DNA from: Desulfosarcina alkanivorans
GTDB lineage: Bacteria > Desulfobacterota > Desulfobacteria > Desulfobacterales > Desulfosarcinaceae
Assembly: GCF_009688945.1 (NCBI RefSeq)
Contig: NZ_AP021874.1
Location: forward strand, 4,092,001-4,156,000
DNA: 64,000 nt
Reading direction: 5' to 3'
A model generated the notes under the pieces. That model did no database searches. It was not told where the DNA came from and saw only the letters and a list, made by a program, of their open reading frames with translations. Shown piece after piece: positions 36,370 through 44,985 of the stretch. How positions within the stretch are numbered: position 1 is the stretch's first letter; every line of letters starts with the position of its first letter. Position numbers and translations under genes: made by a program.

Positions 36370-37542
36370 TTAGTATCCCAATCCTCGCTTAATTAGTTCA
36401 TTGGCAATAAGAATTCGTCTGATTTCCGAGGTTCCCGCACCGATCTCGTAAAGCTTTGCATCCCGGTAAAAACGATTAATTGGGAAATCCATAGTATATC
36501 CATAACCACCATGAATCTGAAGGGATTGGTCTACTGCTTTCGTTACGGTTTCGGCAGTAAAGAGGATGGCGGCTGCAGCGATTTTGTGAACTACCGTACC
36601 TTTTCCTCCATTATCAGTGTTTCCGGCTAAAACAGCGGCCCGGTATATCAAATATCTAGATGCTTCCAATTGGGTATACATATCAGCCAGTTTGGCTTTG
36701 ACTAGCTGGAAATTACAGATTTTTTCACCAAACTGCCGGCGTTGCTTCGAATACTTCAGGGCAAGTTCCAGAGCGGCCTCACCGATTCCCAAGGCCATCC
36801 CGGCTACAACAACCCTTTCGACATCCAGGCCGCGCATCATCACTTTTATTCCCTGATTCACCTCCCCGAGAACATTTTCGGCAGGAACTCGGCAGTTATT
36901 AAAAACAAGCTCTCCCGTAGGAGAGCCACGATGGCCGATTTTTTCGATGTTTTTTGAAACACTAAAACCCTCGAACCCTTTCTCAACGATAAACGCAGTG
37001 ATCCCTTTAGCACCCTTTTCAGGTTCCGTTTTCGCGTAAACCAAAGCTATATCGGCAACCGGCGCATTGGTTATGAATGTCTTACTTCCGTTGAGAAAAT
37101 AATCATCGCCTGTTTTTTCAGCGGTTGTTTGGATGCCAACAGCATCCGATCCCGCTTCCGGTTCTGTTAGTCCCAGGCAACCGACAATTTCTCCCGAACA
37201 AATGCTGGGCAAATATTGTCTTTTTTGTTCCTCATTACCATTTTTCTCAAGATTGTGGGCACACAAGTTAATATTTGCCCCGACGGACAATGCCACGGAT
37301 GGAGATATGCGCCCCATTTGCTCCATGACTAATACTGTTGTGAGAACATCGTATCCACTACCGCCATATTCTTCTGCAACATTAACTCCCAATATTTCGG
37401 CTTTTCCGAGTTTCTTCCACAAATCTTCGGGAAAATAATCATTTTTATCGATTTCATCGGCAATTGGTTCGACTTCTTTAAGCATGAATTCTCTAACGCT
37501 TTTTTGTATTCTTTTCTGCTCGTTACTTACCTCTAAATCCAT
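36370..37542 (-). CDS. Acyl-CoA dehydrogenase, isovaleryl-CoA dehydrogenase type
   Basis: FAD enzyme oxidising a branched acyl-CoA to the 2-enoyl-CoA, passing electrons to ETF. The protein has 390 residues. The catalytic glutamate is in the isovaleryl-CoA-dehydrogenase position (Glu242 in RGLDVERVVVA). The medium-chain-type position is not acidic (YEIGAGTSEIRRILI), exactly as in IVD. FAD-binding LTEPEAGSDAVGIQT and IHGGYGYTMDFPINRFYRDA are present. The lyase gene copy B precedes it in the operon. Isovaleryl-CoA from leucine or isovalerate is the natural candidate substrate (inference from active site and neighbours). Confidence 0.9.
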   Translation of the reverse strand: MDLEVSNEQKRIQKSVREFMLKEVEPIADEIDKNDYFPEDLWKKLGKAEILGVNVAEEYGGSGYDVLTTVLVMEQMGRISPSVALSVGANINLCAHNLEKNGNEEQKRQYLPSICSGEIVGCLGLTEPEAGSDAVGIQTTAEKTGDDYFLNGSKTFITNAPVADIALVYAKTEPEKGAKGITAFIVEKGFEGFSVSKNIEKIGHRGSPTGELVFNNCRVPAENVLGEVNQGIKVMMRGLDVERVVVAGMALGIGEAALELALKYSKQRRQFGEKICNFQLVKAKLADMYTQLEASRYLIYRAAVLAGNTDNGGKGTVVHKIAAAAILFTAETVTKAVDQSLQIHGGYGYTMDFPINRFYRDAKLYEIGAGTSEIRRILIANELIKRGLGY

Positions 37543-37612
37543 ATATTTCCCCTTTGTATACTGGTATATTTAAAAATTTAGGATCTCGGCTGGGAAATCG
37601 ATATAATCAGTT

Positions 37613-38761
37613 CTAAAGGCCGGTAATGGATGTACTCAACTCACATATTTCCGGCCAATCTAAAGGAAAACATTGTCCGGGCGCTTCCCCCCGGTGCGCT
37701 TTTTTTTCCGCAAGGCCTTTACGTTTGTATTCTTCCCTTGGCTGTTTGGGGATTCTCCCGTTCAAAATGGACTCGGATCTCAGACGCCTGCCAATCGTTT
37801 TTTCCCATTTATTGCCAAGAGCCAAAACCCGTTCTATATCTATACCAGTCTCCACCTTCATTTCATCCATCATGACTAGCATGTCTTCTAGGCTGACAAG
37901 TCCGACGATATTCGGATCTCGGTAATAGTATTCCCCTGTTCCTCTGACGGGCACACCATCCAGGAAATTGGCAGGTTGTCCGCCGATGCCACCCATGACG
38001 CCTTCGTGGATCTCCACACCAGCAGCCATGGCGGCCAGGACATTGGCCAGCCCCCAACCCCGTGTGACGTGAAAGTGGGCTACGTGCAGGTCGCGGTTGG
38101 GAATCTCATCCAGAACCATGGAAAAATATCGGTAGACTTGATCCGGCGGAGCTGATCCGTCGTGGTCGGCGTGTTCGATGTCGTCGGCGCCGATACTAAG
38201 CCAGCGTTTGGTGAACTCCAGAGCGTCTTCGAAACGCGTGGGACCTGAAATCGGACTGCCCCAGATCGTGCTTACTGTTCCGAAAACCCGAATGCCGACA
38301 TCATGGCACTTTTCAATGCAACGGCTGGCTTCTTGCCAGTATTCCGGTAGAGTCGTACCGGAATTGGCATAATGATGCTCTTCATCTGTGGACACCATCA
38401 TTCCGATCCGATCCGGTCCCCAACCTTCCTTTCGACCGGCTATGGCCCGATCCACACCGGTTTCCCTGATAGCTACACCTGTCAGTTCAATATCGTCGAA
38501 ATTAATTCCTTTTCTCGACAGTCGCCGGCTGTCGCGGACCCGTTTGAACAATTCTTCAGCATCCCTGAACTGAGGCAAAAAAGCTGGGTTAGCGAAATTG
38601 GTAATCTCGAGCCGCTTGAATCCAGCCAGTATAGCTTCTTCAACATAAAATACTTTTGCCTCAGTAGGGATAAAATGCTCCTCATGCTGCAGCCCTTCTC
38701 GAATGGAAATATCGCCGACACGAACTGTTTTAGGGTAGCTCAGTTCAAATGGATTGCTCAT
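37613..38761 (-). CDS. HMG-CoA-lyase-like DRE-TIM metallolyase, copy B
   Basis: Same enzyme as 18451-19605: residues 1 to about 357 (through GEAPGQ) are identical by eye, including the altered REGLQ and GGQP motifs that replace RDGLQ and the catalytic-cysteine GGCP. Only the C-terminal tail differs (CFPLDWPEICELSTSITGL against SFPKNWPENVDLDPILTGK), and these tails are still alignable. The shared ribosome site GGAGG lies 6 bases before ATG 38761. It is followed by the isovaleryl-CoA-dehydrogenase-like gene. Total 382 residues. Function as in copy A; a role in a leucine-type route remains inference because of the changed residues. Confidence 0.8.
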   Translation of the reverse strand: MSNPFELSYPKTVRVGDISIREGLQHEEHFIPTEAKVFYVEEAILAGFKRLEITNFANPAFLPQFRDAEELFKRVRDSRRLSRKGINFDDIELTGVAIRETGVDRAIAGRKEGWGPDRIGMMVSTDEEHHYANSGTTLPEYWQEASRCIEKCHDVGIRVFGTVSTIWGSPISGPTRFEDALEFTKRWLSIGADDIEHADHDGSAPPDQVYRYFSMVLDEIPNRDLHVAHFHVTRGWGLANVLAAMAAGVEIHEGVMGGIGGQPANFLDGVPVRGTGEYYYRDPNIVGLVSLEDMLVMMDEMKVETGIDIERVLALGNKWEKTIGRRLRSESILNGRIPKQPREEYKRKGLAEKKAHRGEAPGQCFPLDWPEICELSTSITGL

Positions 38762-38831
38762 TCAGTTCCTCCTTTTCGATTCCTTGTTTGGCAATTGATG
38801 TATCCTAACGCCAACAGCTATTTCCCAGTAA
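37669..38831. repeat. Near-identical 1.16 kb direct repeat, copy B
   Basis: Matches 18513-19675 almost base for base. At the right end it changes at CCAGTAA (38825-38831) straight into a diverged copy of 22048 onwards, so about 2.37 kb present in block A is missing here. To the right of this point identity with block A is visibly lower, and small deletions appear. Confidence 0.92.
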
Positions 38832-38879
38832 ACACGGTTGTTTTCTGCAATCTGTGCCTTTTTTGGGATCATCGGTCAC
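38832..38879 (-). pseudogene. Relic of the carboxyltransferase 5' end
   Basis: About 16 codons matching the start of the 20475-22094 carboxyltransferase. The start codon is now GTG (38877-38879), and one added base early in the frame shifts the reading. The GGAGG ribosome site is still visible upstream. The rest of the gene and the adjacent crotonase are absent, removed by a deletion between CCAGTGA repeats. Confidence 0.8.
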
Positions 38880-38952
38880 GATTGAATCCTCCATAGCTTG
38901 TTCGAGGATTCATTTTCCTCTTCTTTGGCGCTTTTGTCTCACGCCGGATATA

Positions 38953-38995
38953 ATAAAAAAAGCCGATTGCGAGGATATACTCCTCGCAATCGGCT
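38953..38995 (-). terminator. Rho-independent terminator after the Com-like gene, copy B
   Basis: Perfect 15-base stem: AGCCGATTGCGAGGA (38961-38975) and its reverse complement (38981-38995) with a 5-base loop, followed leftward by a T-run (A-run 38955-38961 on the given strand). It would end the regulator/Com-like transcript before the lyase gene. Confidence 0.9.
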
Positions 38996-39066
38996 ATCTT
39001 CGTAGCTCTGAGCAAACGTGGCGCTCTATGACGCTCGAATTATGCGTACCTTCAGGCTTTTCAGGC

Positions 39067-39234
39067 TTAATTATGAATGGTAATTATTTTTTTACATTTA
39101 GGGCAACGAGTTTCTATTTCTACCACATTACCACGCATCAAAAGCCTGTTACAAACAGGACAACGGTATTCCTTTTTATCACATGTTTTCAGGTCATTTT
39201 TCACCTCAGCGGTATCCGATTTTGATTTTATCAT
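39067..39234 (-). CDS. Com-like zinc-ribbon small protein, copy B
   Basis: A 55-residue twin of the 22283-22450 protein with the same two CxxC knuckles (YRCPVCN and TRCPKCK). Compared with copy A there are three silent changes (codons 8, 21 and 50) and one amino-acid change at the final residue (Lys to Asn). Start, length and stop are kept. The upstream double-TetR gene is dead here, yet the promoter and the downstream terminator are preserved. This suggests that the Com-like protein alone is being maintained and may act by itself, perhaps as an RNA- or DNA-binding factor for nearby mRNAs (inference). Confidence 0.82.
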   Translation of the reverse strand: MIKSKSDTAEVKNDLKTCDKKEYRCPVCNRLLMRGNVVEIETRCPKCKKIITIHN

Positions 39235-39273
39235 GATTTTTTAGGGCTGTCTTTTTACGCCAGCGGCCTCTTT

Positions 39274-39738
39274 TCATGAATTTTCTTTTAGTGCATTGAT
39301 TGATAGGCTATAAATTTCGTTTCCAACCTTAATAAGGTCGTAGTTCAGTTCATTGCTACATGATCAACGGTGCCAAGGATCCTATCGCGTAAGATGCGAG
39401 GTGGAATTGTAAAATTATGGTTAAGATCGCGACTCGAGGATAATCTGGATCTCCTTGCGACTGGCTGAAAGAAACTTGCAATGGCACCAAACTGCCTTGC
39501 AAAGCTTGTTGATCGCAACAAGAATTCCCTCAAGGGGATCTTCTACCCCCTCTATGCTTTCCATGAGAAACGCTTCAATAATTGCTAAAAGGATCTCTTC
39601 TTTACTATTAAAACATGTATAAATTTCAGAGGGGGCAATTTGTGCTTTTATTGCAATCTCAGAAATTGTTGCACCCTCGAACCCTTTTTCATCCAGCCCC
39701 CTTGGGGTTGACGCAAGAATTAAAGCTTACTTGCCCGC
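39274..39738 (-). pseudogene. Degraded copy of the double-TetR regulator
   Basis: Aligns with 22490-23644 in block A. The GTG start is now GCG (39736-39738), and codon 4 is a TAA. The first helix-turn-helix region is still readable (ISEIAIKAQIAPSEIYTCF), with Gly changed to Glu. Two deletions are visible: about 600 bases corresponding to roughly residues 162-361, which removes the whole second TetR unit, and about 93 bases near residues 110-141. The end of the gene and the gap to the Com-like gene remain. It cannot make a functional regulator. Confidence 0.9.
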
Positions 39739-39796
39739 TATGGCCTTATCTCACAGGTATGAATATCGATCAATGAAAATTAAGAAATGATTTTTA

Positions 39797-39826
39797 TTCA
39801 TATAAACTTGATTTGTCTTTGTCAAG
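39797..39826 (-). promoter_or_regulatory. Conserved promoter of the Com-like operon, copy B
   Basis: -35 TTGACA (39820-39825) and -10 TATGAA (39797-39802), spacing 17, as in copy A. The palindrome over the -35 is damaged in one half (CTTGAC against ATCAAG). The homology to block A ends near 39905; between there and 40099 I see no gene or site. Confidence 0.65.
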
Positions 39827-40099
39827 CAGATTATAAAATTTTCCAACTAACATAAAAAACAGGGAAAAATAAAACTAAAACTGTATAAATTAGGACAACA
39901 TAATTCACTATACCACTATAGGCAGGTATCAACGAGCCAATTTCAAAACCATTGCGAAATACGTTCAGCGTCTAATCGTGGGCCACCTGCCCGCACAAAG
40001 CTTTTTAACTTGGTTTCCGATAAGCGGCCAGGCATGTTATGAGTTTCTGTTTAGAGGATTAATCATGGGGCCGCCATTGGACACGCGATGGATATATTT

Positions 40100-41098
40100 T
40101 CAGGAGTGAAAGATTGCTAATGCTTGCCGGTGGTATGCTTCTTCCAGATCCGCTACATGCTCAAGCTCTTTTTCAACCTCTGTGAAATCCGGCTTCACCT
40201 TTTCGGACACGTTTTTAAGGCATAAGGCGAGCGCTTGCCAGGCAAAACCCAGCTCAGCCATCTGCTGGGCCAATCCAGCCGAAGTAATTTCAGGCACGAG
40301 GATTGCCGCTTCGGATAAAAAATCGGCAAACAGAAATCGAAAGCCGCCACCGCCAGTGCCCCGTTTTTCAATGATCTGATACAGGAACCGGGCAGTCCAT
40401 TGCCAGTCTTCGAAATGCGACCAATTGGAAATCTCGGCCTGCCATAGGCGCAGCCCGCTGATGCCCCCGGTAATGCCGTCGATAGCATCGAAACCGTTGA
40501 GCATGGACAGGCTATTACCGGCAATCGCCTTTTTTATTTGTTCAGGGAGGTTATCGGGCAGACAGATCTTTGCAGGTGAAAACATGTGTCCGCTGATGGT
40601 CATAAAATCGGATTGATAGAATCTTGCCTTTCGCATGTTTTCAGAAGGAACCGTCAGCAGGCCGGTGCGTTCGGTATCGGTTACCAAAAAGACGTCACGG
40701 TCCGGATCATATCCCCAGGCGGTAATCACATGCCCCGGATAATGTGTGTTTGAACCGTAATACGGCAGATAAAAAAGATCTGTACGTAGAATCACCGGCA
40801 CACCGAGAGCCAGCCGGTCTTTCAACCCTTGCTCACTTGCTTCAGGTGTATCGAAGGTTTCCCATTGAAACGGATGGCCAATGCCATTGAAGAACTGTTC
40901 CTCGAAATCAATGGCCCGCACATGAACGATTCGGCTTGGCGACATTTCAGGACAATAGATAAACCATACGGCGAGGCCCTGTCCGAGCCCGAAGCACATG
41001 GCTTCGCTCCAATCGATTTCGTGATAATTAACCAAATTGCGGATGCCGGTGCTGGCACAATGGCGTCCCGGATGATGGTGAACGTCAAGTAAAATCAT
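40100..41098 (-). CDS. BtrH N-terminal domain/DUF4872-type protein
   Basis: A 332-residue protein resembling the butirosin-biosynthesis BtrH family, a papain/C39-like fold used for acyl transfer or peptidase-like chemistry. The N-terminal signature is HHPGRHCASTGIRNLVNYH with candidate nucleophile Cys14, followed by SEAMCFGLGQGLAVWF. A histidine segment THYPGHVITAWGYD and VFLVTDTERTG complete the domain. The C-terminal helical part fits DUF4872. An AAGGA lies about 11 bases before ATG 41098. It has no operon partner. In this setting an acyl-CoA or acyl-carrier substrate is possible, but that is inference. Confidence 0.75.
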   Translation of the reverse strand: MILLDVHHHPGRHCASTGIRNLVNYHEIDWSEAMCFGLGQGLAVWFIYCPEMSPSRIVHVRAIDFEEQFFNGIGHPFQWETFDTPEASEQGLKDRLALGVPVILRTDLFYLPYYGSNTHYPGHVITAWGYDPDRDVFLVTDTERTGLLTVPSENMRKARFYQSDFMTISGHMFSPAKICLPDNLPEQIKKAIAGNSLSMLNGFDAIDGITGGISGLRLWQAEISNWSHFEDWQWTARFLYQIIEKRGTGGGGFRFLFADFLSEAAILVPEITSAGLAQQMAELGFAWQALALCLKNVSEKVKPDFTEVEKELEHVADLEEAYHRQALAIFHS

Positions 41099-41545
41099 TG
41101 CTAAGCATATCCTTTTTGAACCTGACTAACTTTTTAGTATGGCTCTAATGGACCGATAATATTTGCCGGCTTTTCTGGAGCGTTTTTTATGGATAGGTGC
41201 TGATCAACAGGCTTTCCTATCATGCTGTGAGGTGCCTTTTCGTCGGTTCTGAACAGTCTTGTCTCACCCAGTCTATGGCTTGGGTGACTTGAAAGGAGGC
41301 TGCAAAGAATTGGGCCGACACGGTACCACCGGTATATTTCAGCATGTAATTTTTCATGACGTGCCCACCCAATCCTTGCAACCAGCCAATGGTCGCTGTG
41401 AAGGAGGTACATCCGGCTTGAGATCAATGGATCGTCAATGATCTCCTGCCGGATATTCGTGAATATGTTCGACTACATCAAGCTTGATGGAAGATCCAAT
41501 TACCTGTACTTACATCATTTTTTTCTCTTTCGCATCATTTGCGGC
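41099..41545. other. Intergenic, no supported gene
   Basis: About 450 bases. A 97-codon leftward frame (41427-41134) and a 60-codon rightward frame (41259-41441) overlap each other, have no ribosome sites and match no family. Possibly degraded coding DNA; nothing can be named. Confidence 0.4.
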
Positions 41546-43210
41546 TTATGAATACATCCGCTTGTATTGTTTCCGGATAGCCTTCTTATCCATTTTTCCC
41601 ACACTGGTTTTGGGAATCTCATCGACAAACAAAACCTCATCTGGCAACTGCCATTTAGCGAATGTTTTGGATAAATGGTTCTTTATGTCATCGGCAGTTG
41701 TGCGGTTTTCCTCCCCCTCTCTCAATATCACCAGGGCAAGCGGCCGTTCTTCCCATTTGGGGTGAGTAATGCCCACAACTGCCGCTTCCCGAACCGATGA
41801 GTATGACATGATTTCGTTTTCCATATCAACGGAACTGATCCATTCTCCACCACTCTTGATGACATCCTTGAGGCGATCAGTGATTTTTAGGTAGCCGTTT
41901 TCGTCAAGAGTGCCTACATCGCCGCTCCGCCAATAGCCGTCCATGGTAAACTGGGCTTCCGACCCGGGGGCATCGTGGTATTTTGCGGTAATCCAGGGAC
42001 CACGGATCAGCACTTCGCCAGGTGTTTTGCCGTCTTTGGGAAGTTCCTTGCCCCCTGCGTCCACAACTTTTAAATCCAATCCTACTACGATTAAACCCTG
42101 CTTCTTCTTCAGCTCCCATTTCTGATCTTCGTTCAACTCTTTTTCCACGTAAGGCATGATCCGGTTAACCGTTACCAGGGGTGTAGTTTCCGTGGCGCCG
42201 TAGGCGTGGATGATTTCCACCCCGGTGAGATCCCAGAATCCTTTCATCATGGACGCAGGTGGTTCGGTTGCTCCGGAAAGGAAACGGGCTCCTCTGAGGT
42301 CCGGCTTTTCGTCCAGCCCTCGGATGTAATCCAGGAGTGGCATAAAAATGGCCGGGGCACCTGCGCTCAAGGTGGTTTTTTGATCAACAATCAATTTGCT
42401 CAGGCCCTCCAAGGAATCCAGCGTATACATACCGGGAAACACCAGCCGTGCCCCCACCATAGTGGCTGCTTGGCTCAGCCCCCACCCCAAGGCGTGAAAC
42501 ATGGGCACAATCTGGCAATAGGTGTCCTTTGGGGATATCTCCGTGCTCATGCCGATAGTGCAGGAGTGCAAATAGACGTCACGATGGGAATAGTAGACGC
42601 CCTTTGGTTTGCCAGTGGTACCCGTAGTATAGCATGCGGCGTAAGCGGATGTTTCATCCATATGAGGCCACTCGAAATCTTGTGAGCCTTCAGCAATAAC
42701 ATCCTCATAGGAGTATGTGTTTTCCAACGTGGTCTCCACGTCAGCCAACTTCTTACCCGGCATGGTAATAATGATATAGCCTTTAATATTTTTGCACAAA
42801 GGAGCGACTGCGTGGGCAATGGGCAACAAAGTCTCATCTACGATAATGAAGTTAGCACCGCTATGGTCGATGACATAGGCCAGGTCAGGAGGCGTTAACC
42901 GCAGATTAAGCAGCAACATAACCGCACCCATACCGGGCAAGCCGAAATAAATTTCGTAGTTTTCATGGCTGTTCCACGCCAGGACACCAACCCGGTCTCC
43001 CACCTGGACGCCGATTTCCTTTAAACTGGTGGCCAATTTTTTCATGCGATTGTATGCTTCGGCATAGGTGTAGTAGAACATGCTTCCGTCTATCCGGCGA
43101 CTGGCAATCTCCTGAGGTCCGAAATTACGGGCCGCGTGTTTTATGATGCTCGTGACATTAAGCTGGTATTTATCCTGACTTGTTGCGGGAAAACCTTTTG
43201 TGATTTCCAT
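41546..43210 (-). CDS. Fatty-acyl-CoA synthase (AMP-forming, long/medium-chain type)
   Basis: Acid--CoA ligase, 554 residues from ATG 43210, which follows AAGGAG with 5-base spacing; the upstream frame extension to 43291 lacks a site. The P-loop is CYTTGTTGKPKGVYYSH, then YGATETTPLVTVN and LKDVIKSGGEWISSVDMEN. The SGGEW form of the hinge is typical of the FadD/alkK-DmdB branch. The catalytic lysine is in IPKTSVGKMDKKAIRK. It is first in map order of three leftward ligase genes plus a CoA-transferase (41546-47977). Confidence 0.9.
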   Translation of the reverse strand: MEITKGFPATSQDKYQLNVTSIIKHAARNFGPQEIASRRIDGSMFYYTYAEAYNRMKKLATSLKEIGVQVGDRVGVLAWNSHENYEIYFGLPGMGAVMLLLNLRLTPPDLAYVIDHSGANFIIVDETLLPIAHAVAPLCKNIKGYIIITMPGKKLADVETTLENTYSYEDVIAEGSQDFEWPHMDETSAYAACYTTGTTGKPKGVYYSHRDVYLHSCTIGMSTEISPKDTYCQIVPMFHALGWGLSQAATMVGARLVFPGMYTLDSLEGLSKLIVDQKTTLSAGAPAIFMPLLDYIRGLDEKPDLRGARFLSGATEPPASMMKGFWDLTGVEIIHAYGATETTPLVTVNRIMPYVEKELNEDQKWELKKKQGLIVVGLDLKVVDAGGKELPKDGKTPGEVLIRGPWITAKYHDAPGSEAQFTMDGYWRSGDVGTLDENGYLKITDRLKDVIKSGGEWISSVDMENEIMSYSSVREAAVVGITHPKWEERPLALVILREGEENRTTADDIKNHLSKTFAKWQLPDEVLFVDEIPKTSVGKMDKKAIRKQYKRMYS

Positions 43211-43339
43211 GGGGGCTCCTTTTTTGGGTAGAATACAGCTCAAAGGGTGATTAAAGTTAGACTGGCTAAACGATAACGCCAATATTGGCATTTCGTGATT
43301 CCTATCCGACGGTGTTCGGTAATCACCATCTGACGTTGC

Positions 43340-44887
43340 CTAATTCCCATACTGCTCCCGGAGCTTGAACTTCATTACCTTTCCGGCGGCATTTCGCGGT
43401 AGGCTTTCAATAAATGCCACAGATCTCGGCTTTTTATAGGAAGCCAGCTTTTTCTTGCAGTGGGAAACGATCTCATCCTCGCCGATACGCTCTCCTTGCT
43501 TGGCGACGACGATCGCTTTCACGGCTTCTCCCCACTGTTCATCAGGGACCCCAATAATCGCCACCTCCAATACTTTTGGATGGGTATAAAGAACCTCTTC
43601 GACTTCAGCGGCATAGATGTTTTCCCCTCCACTAATGATCATGTCTTTAGCTCTGTCTACAACGTATATATATCCTTCTTCATCTTCCCTCACCAGGTCA
43701 CCGCTGTGAAACCAACCTCCGTCCATGGCCTCTTTGGTTTCTTTCGGCTTTTTATAGTACTCCAGCATTGTTGTCGGGCCTCGATAAACGATTTCGCCGA
43801 CATGGCCTACTTCAACATCCTTCCCATCGATGTCGACAATCCTAGCCTCAACATTGATGATCCTCTGGCCAACCGAGCCCGGCTTTCTGATTGCATCTTT
43901 GTGTTTTAGCATGGTTGTACAGGGACTCATTTCAGTTTGCCCGAATACATCATATATTGACATATCTGGGAACCTTCCCATAATTTTCTTTTTTACCTCT
44001 ACAGGCAAAATGGCTGCCCCCGACACCCCTATTGTAAGCGAGGTGTAGTCGTAGTTGCCAATGTCCGGGCTTTGAAGTAAAAATATCCACATGGCGGGAA
44101 CAAGGAAGATGAAACTAATCTTTTCTTCCTCTAATGTCTTGGGTATCTCCTGAGGATCGAATTGCTCGACGATAATCGTTGTTCCTCCTCTCATAACAAT
44201 GGTTAAAAACAGGCCCAATGCGGCTGCGTGAAATAGCGGGGGCACGCATAACCAGCGAGGCTCATTAGTAAAATTTATTTCGGCAAGCAGGTTAAGAGCG
44301 TCCATCATAAGGTTTTTATGGGTTAAGACCGCCCCCTTGGGCTTGCCCGTGGTGCCGGACGTATAGACGATAAAGGCCGGATCGTCATCGTTAACGACAA
44401 TAGATGGCTCCTCTTCTTTTTGTTTCCGTAGAAAGTCTTCATAATCAATGATGCCATCATTTTGATTTTGACCGACTCCGATATATTGTTCAACCATCGA
44501 CAACTCGTTACTGATGGATCCGATCGTTTCCTCAAATGCTTTTCCGAAAACAACGATCTTCGAGTCAGACTGGTTGATCTGATAAACGAGTTCTGCCCCG
44601 GCAAGGCGAAAGTTGAGAGGCACTACGATAGCACCGATCTTTGTGATGGCAAAGTAGCATTCCACCAGTTCAACGGCGTTAAAAAATAGAACCGCGACTT
44701 TGTCTCCCCGGCTGATACCGAGTTTGATCAATCCGTTGGCCAAACGATTTACACGCTTGTTGGCCTCATTATACGTGTAGCGTCTTTCACCAAAAATAAA
44801 TGCCTCTCTGCTTGGCGATTTTCTCGTATTTCTTTTGATTAACTCCCCAATCGTCAACTGCCGTGATTGTTCCAACCTTCCGCCCAT
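43340..44887 (-). CDS. AMP-dependent acyl-CoA synthetase
   Basis: Acid--CoA ligase, 515 residues, ATG 44887 with AAAGGAG 7 bases upstream. Motifs are canonical: IVYTSGTTGKPKGAVLTH, FGQTEMSPCTTM, VDRAKDMIISGGENIYAAEVE and LPRNAAGKVMKFKLRE. It most resembles general long/medium-chain ligases of the FadD13/Fcs type. It lies between two other ligase genes on the same strand with gaps of about 100-130 bases, so separate promoters are possible. Substrate unknown. Confidence 0.9.
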   Translation of the reverse strand: MGGRLEQSRQLTIGELIKRNTRKSPSREAFIFGERRYTYNEANKRVNRLANGLIKLGISRGDKVAVLFFNAVELVECYFAITKIGAIVVPLNFRLAGAELVYQINQSDSKIVVFGKAFEETIGSISNELSMVEQYIGVGQNQNDGIIDYEDFLRKQKEEEPSIVVNDDDPAFIVYTSGTTGKPKGAVLTHKNLMMDALNLLAEINFTNEPRWLCVPPLFHAAALGLFLTIVMRGGTTIIVEQFDPQEIPKTLEEEKISFIFLVPAMWIFLLQSPDIGNYDYTSLTIGVSGAAILPVEVKKKIMGRFPDMSIYDVFGQTEMSPCTTMLKHKDAIRKPGSVGQRIINVEARIVDIDGKDVEVGHVGEIVYRGPTTMLEYYKKPKETKEAMDGGWFHSGDLVREDEEGYIYVVDRAKDMIISGGENIYAAEVEEVLYTHPKVLEVAIIGVPDEQWGEAVKAIVVAKQGERIGEDEIVSHCKKKLASYKKPRSVAFIESLPRNAAGKVMKFKLREQYGN

Positions 44888-44985
44888 GACCTATCTCCTT
44901 TGACTTACGGTTAGTATCGTGCACTTCGATATACAGGTTCTCTGGGAACAAGGAACTGCCCCTTTCTCAATAGGCCAACTTTTCT

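Noticed and set aside
41134-41441. Overlapping open frames on both strands
   Set aside because: Mutually exclusive, no ribosome sites, no family match.
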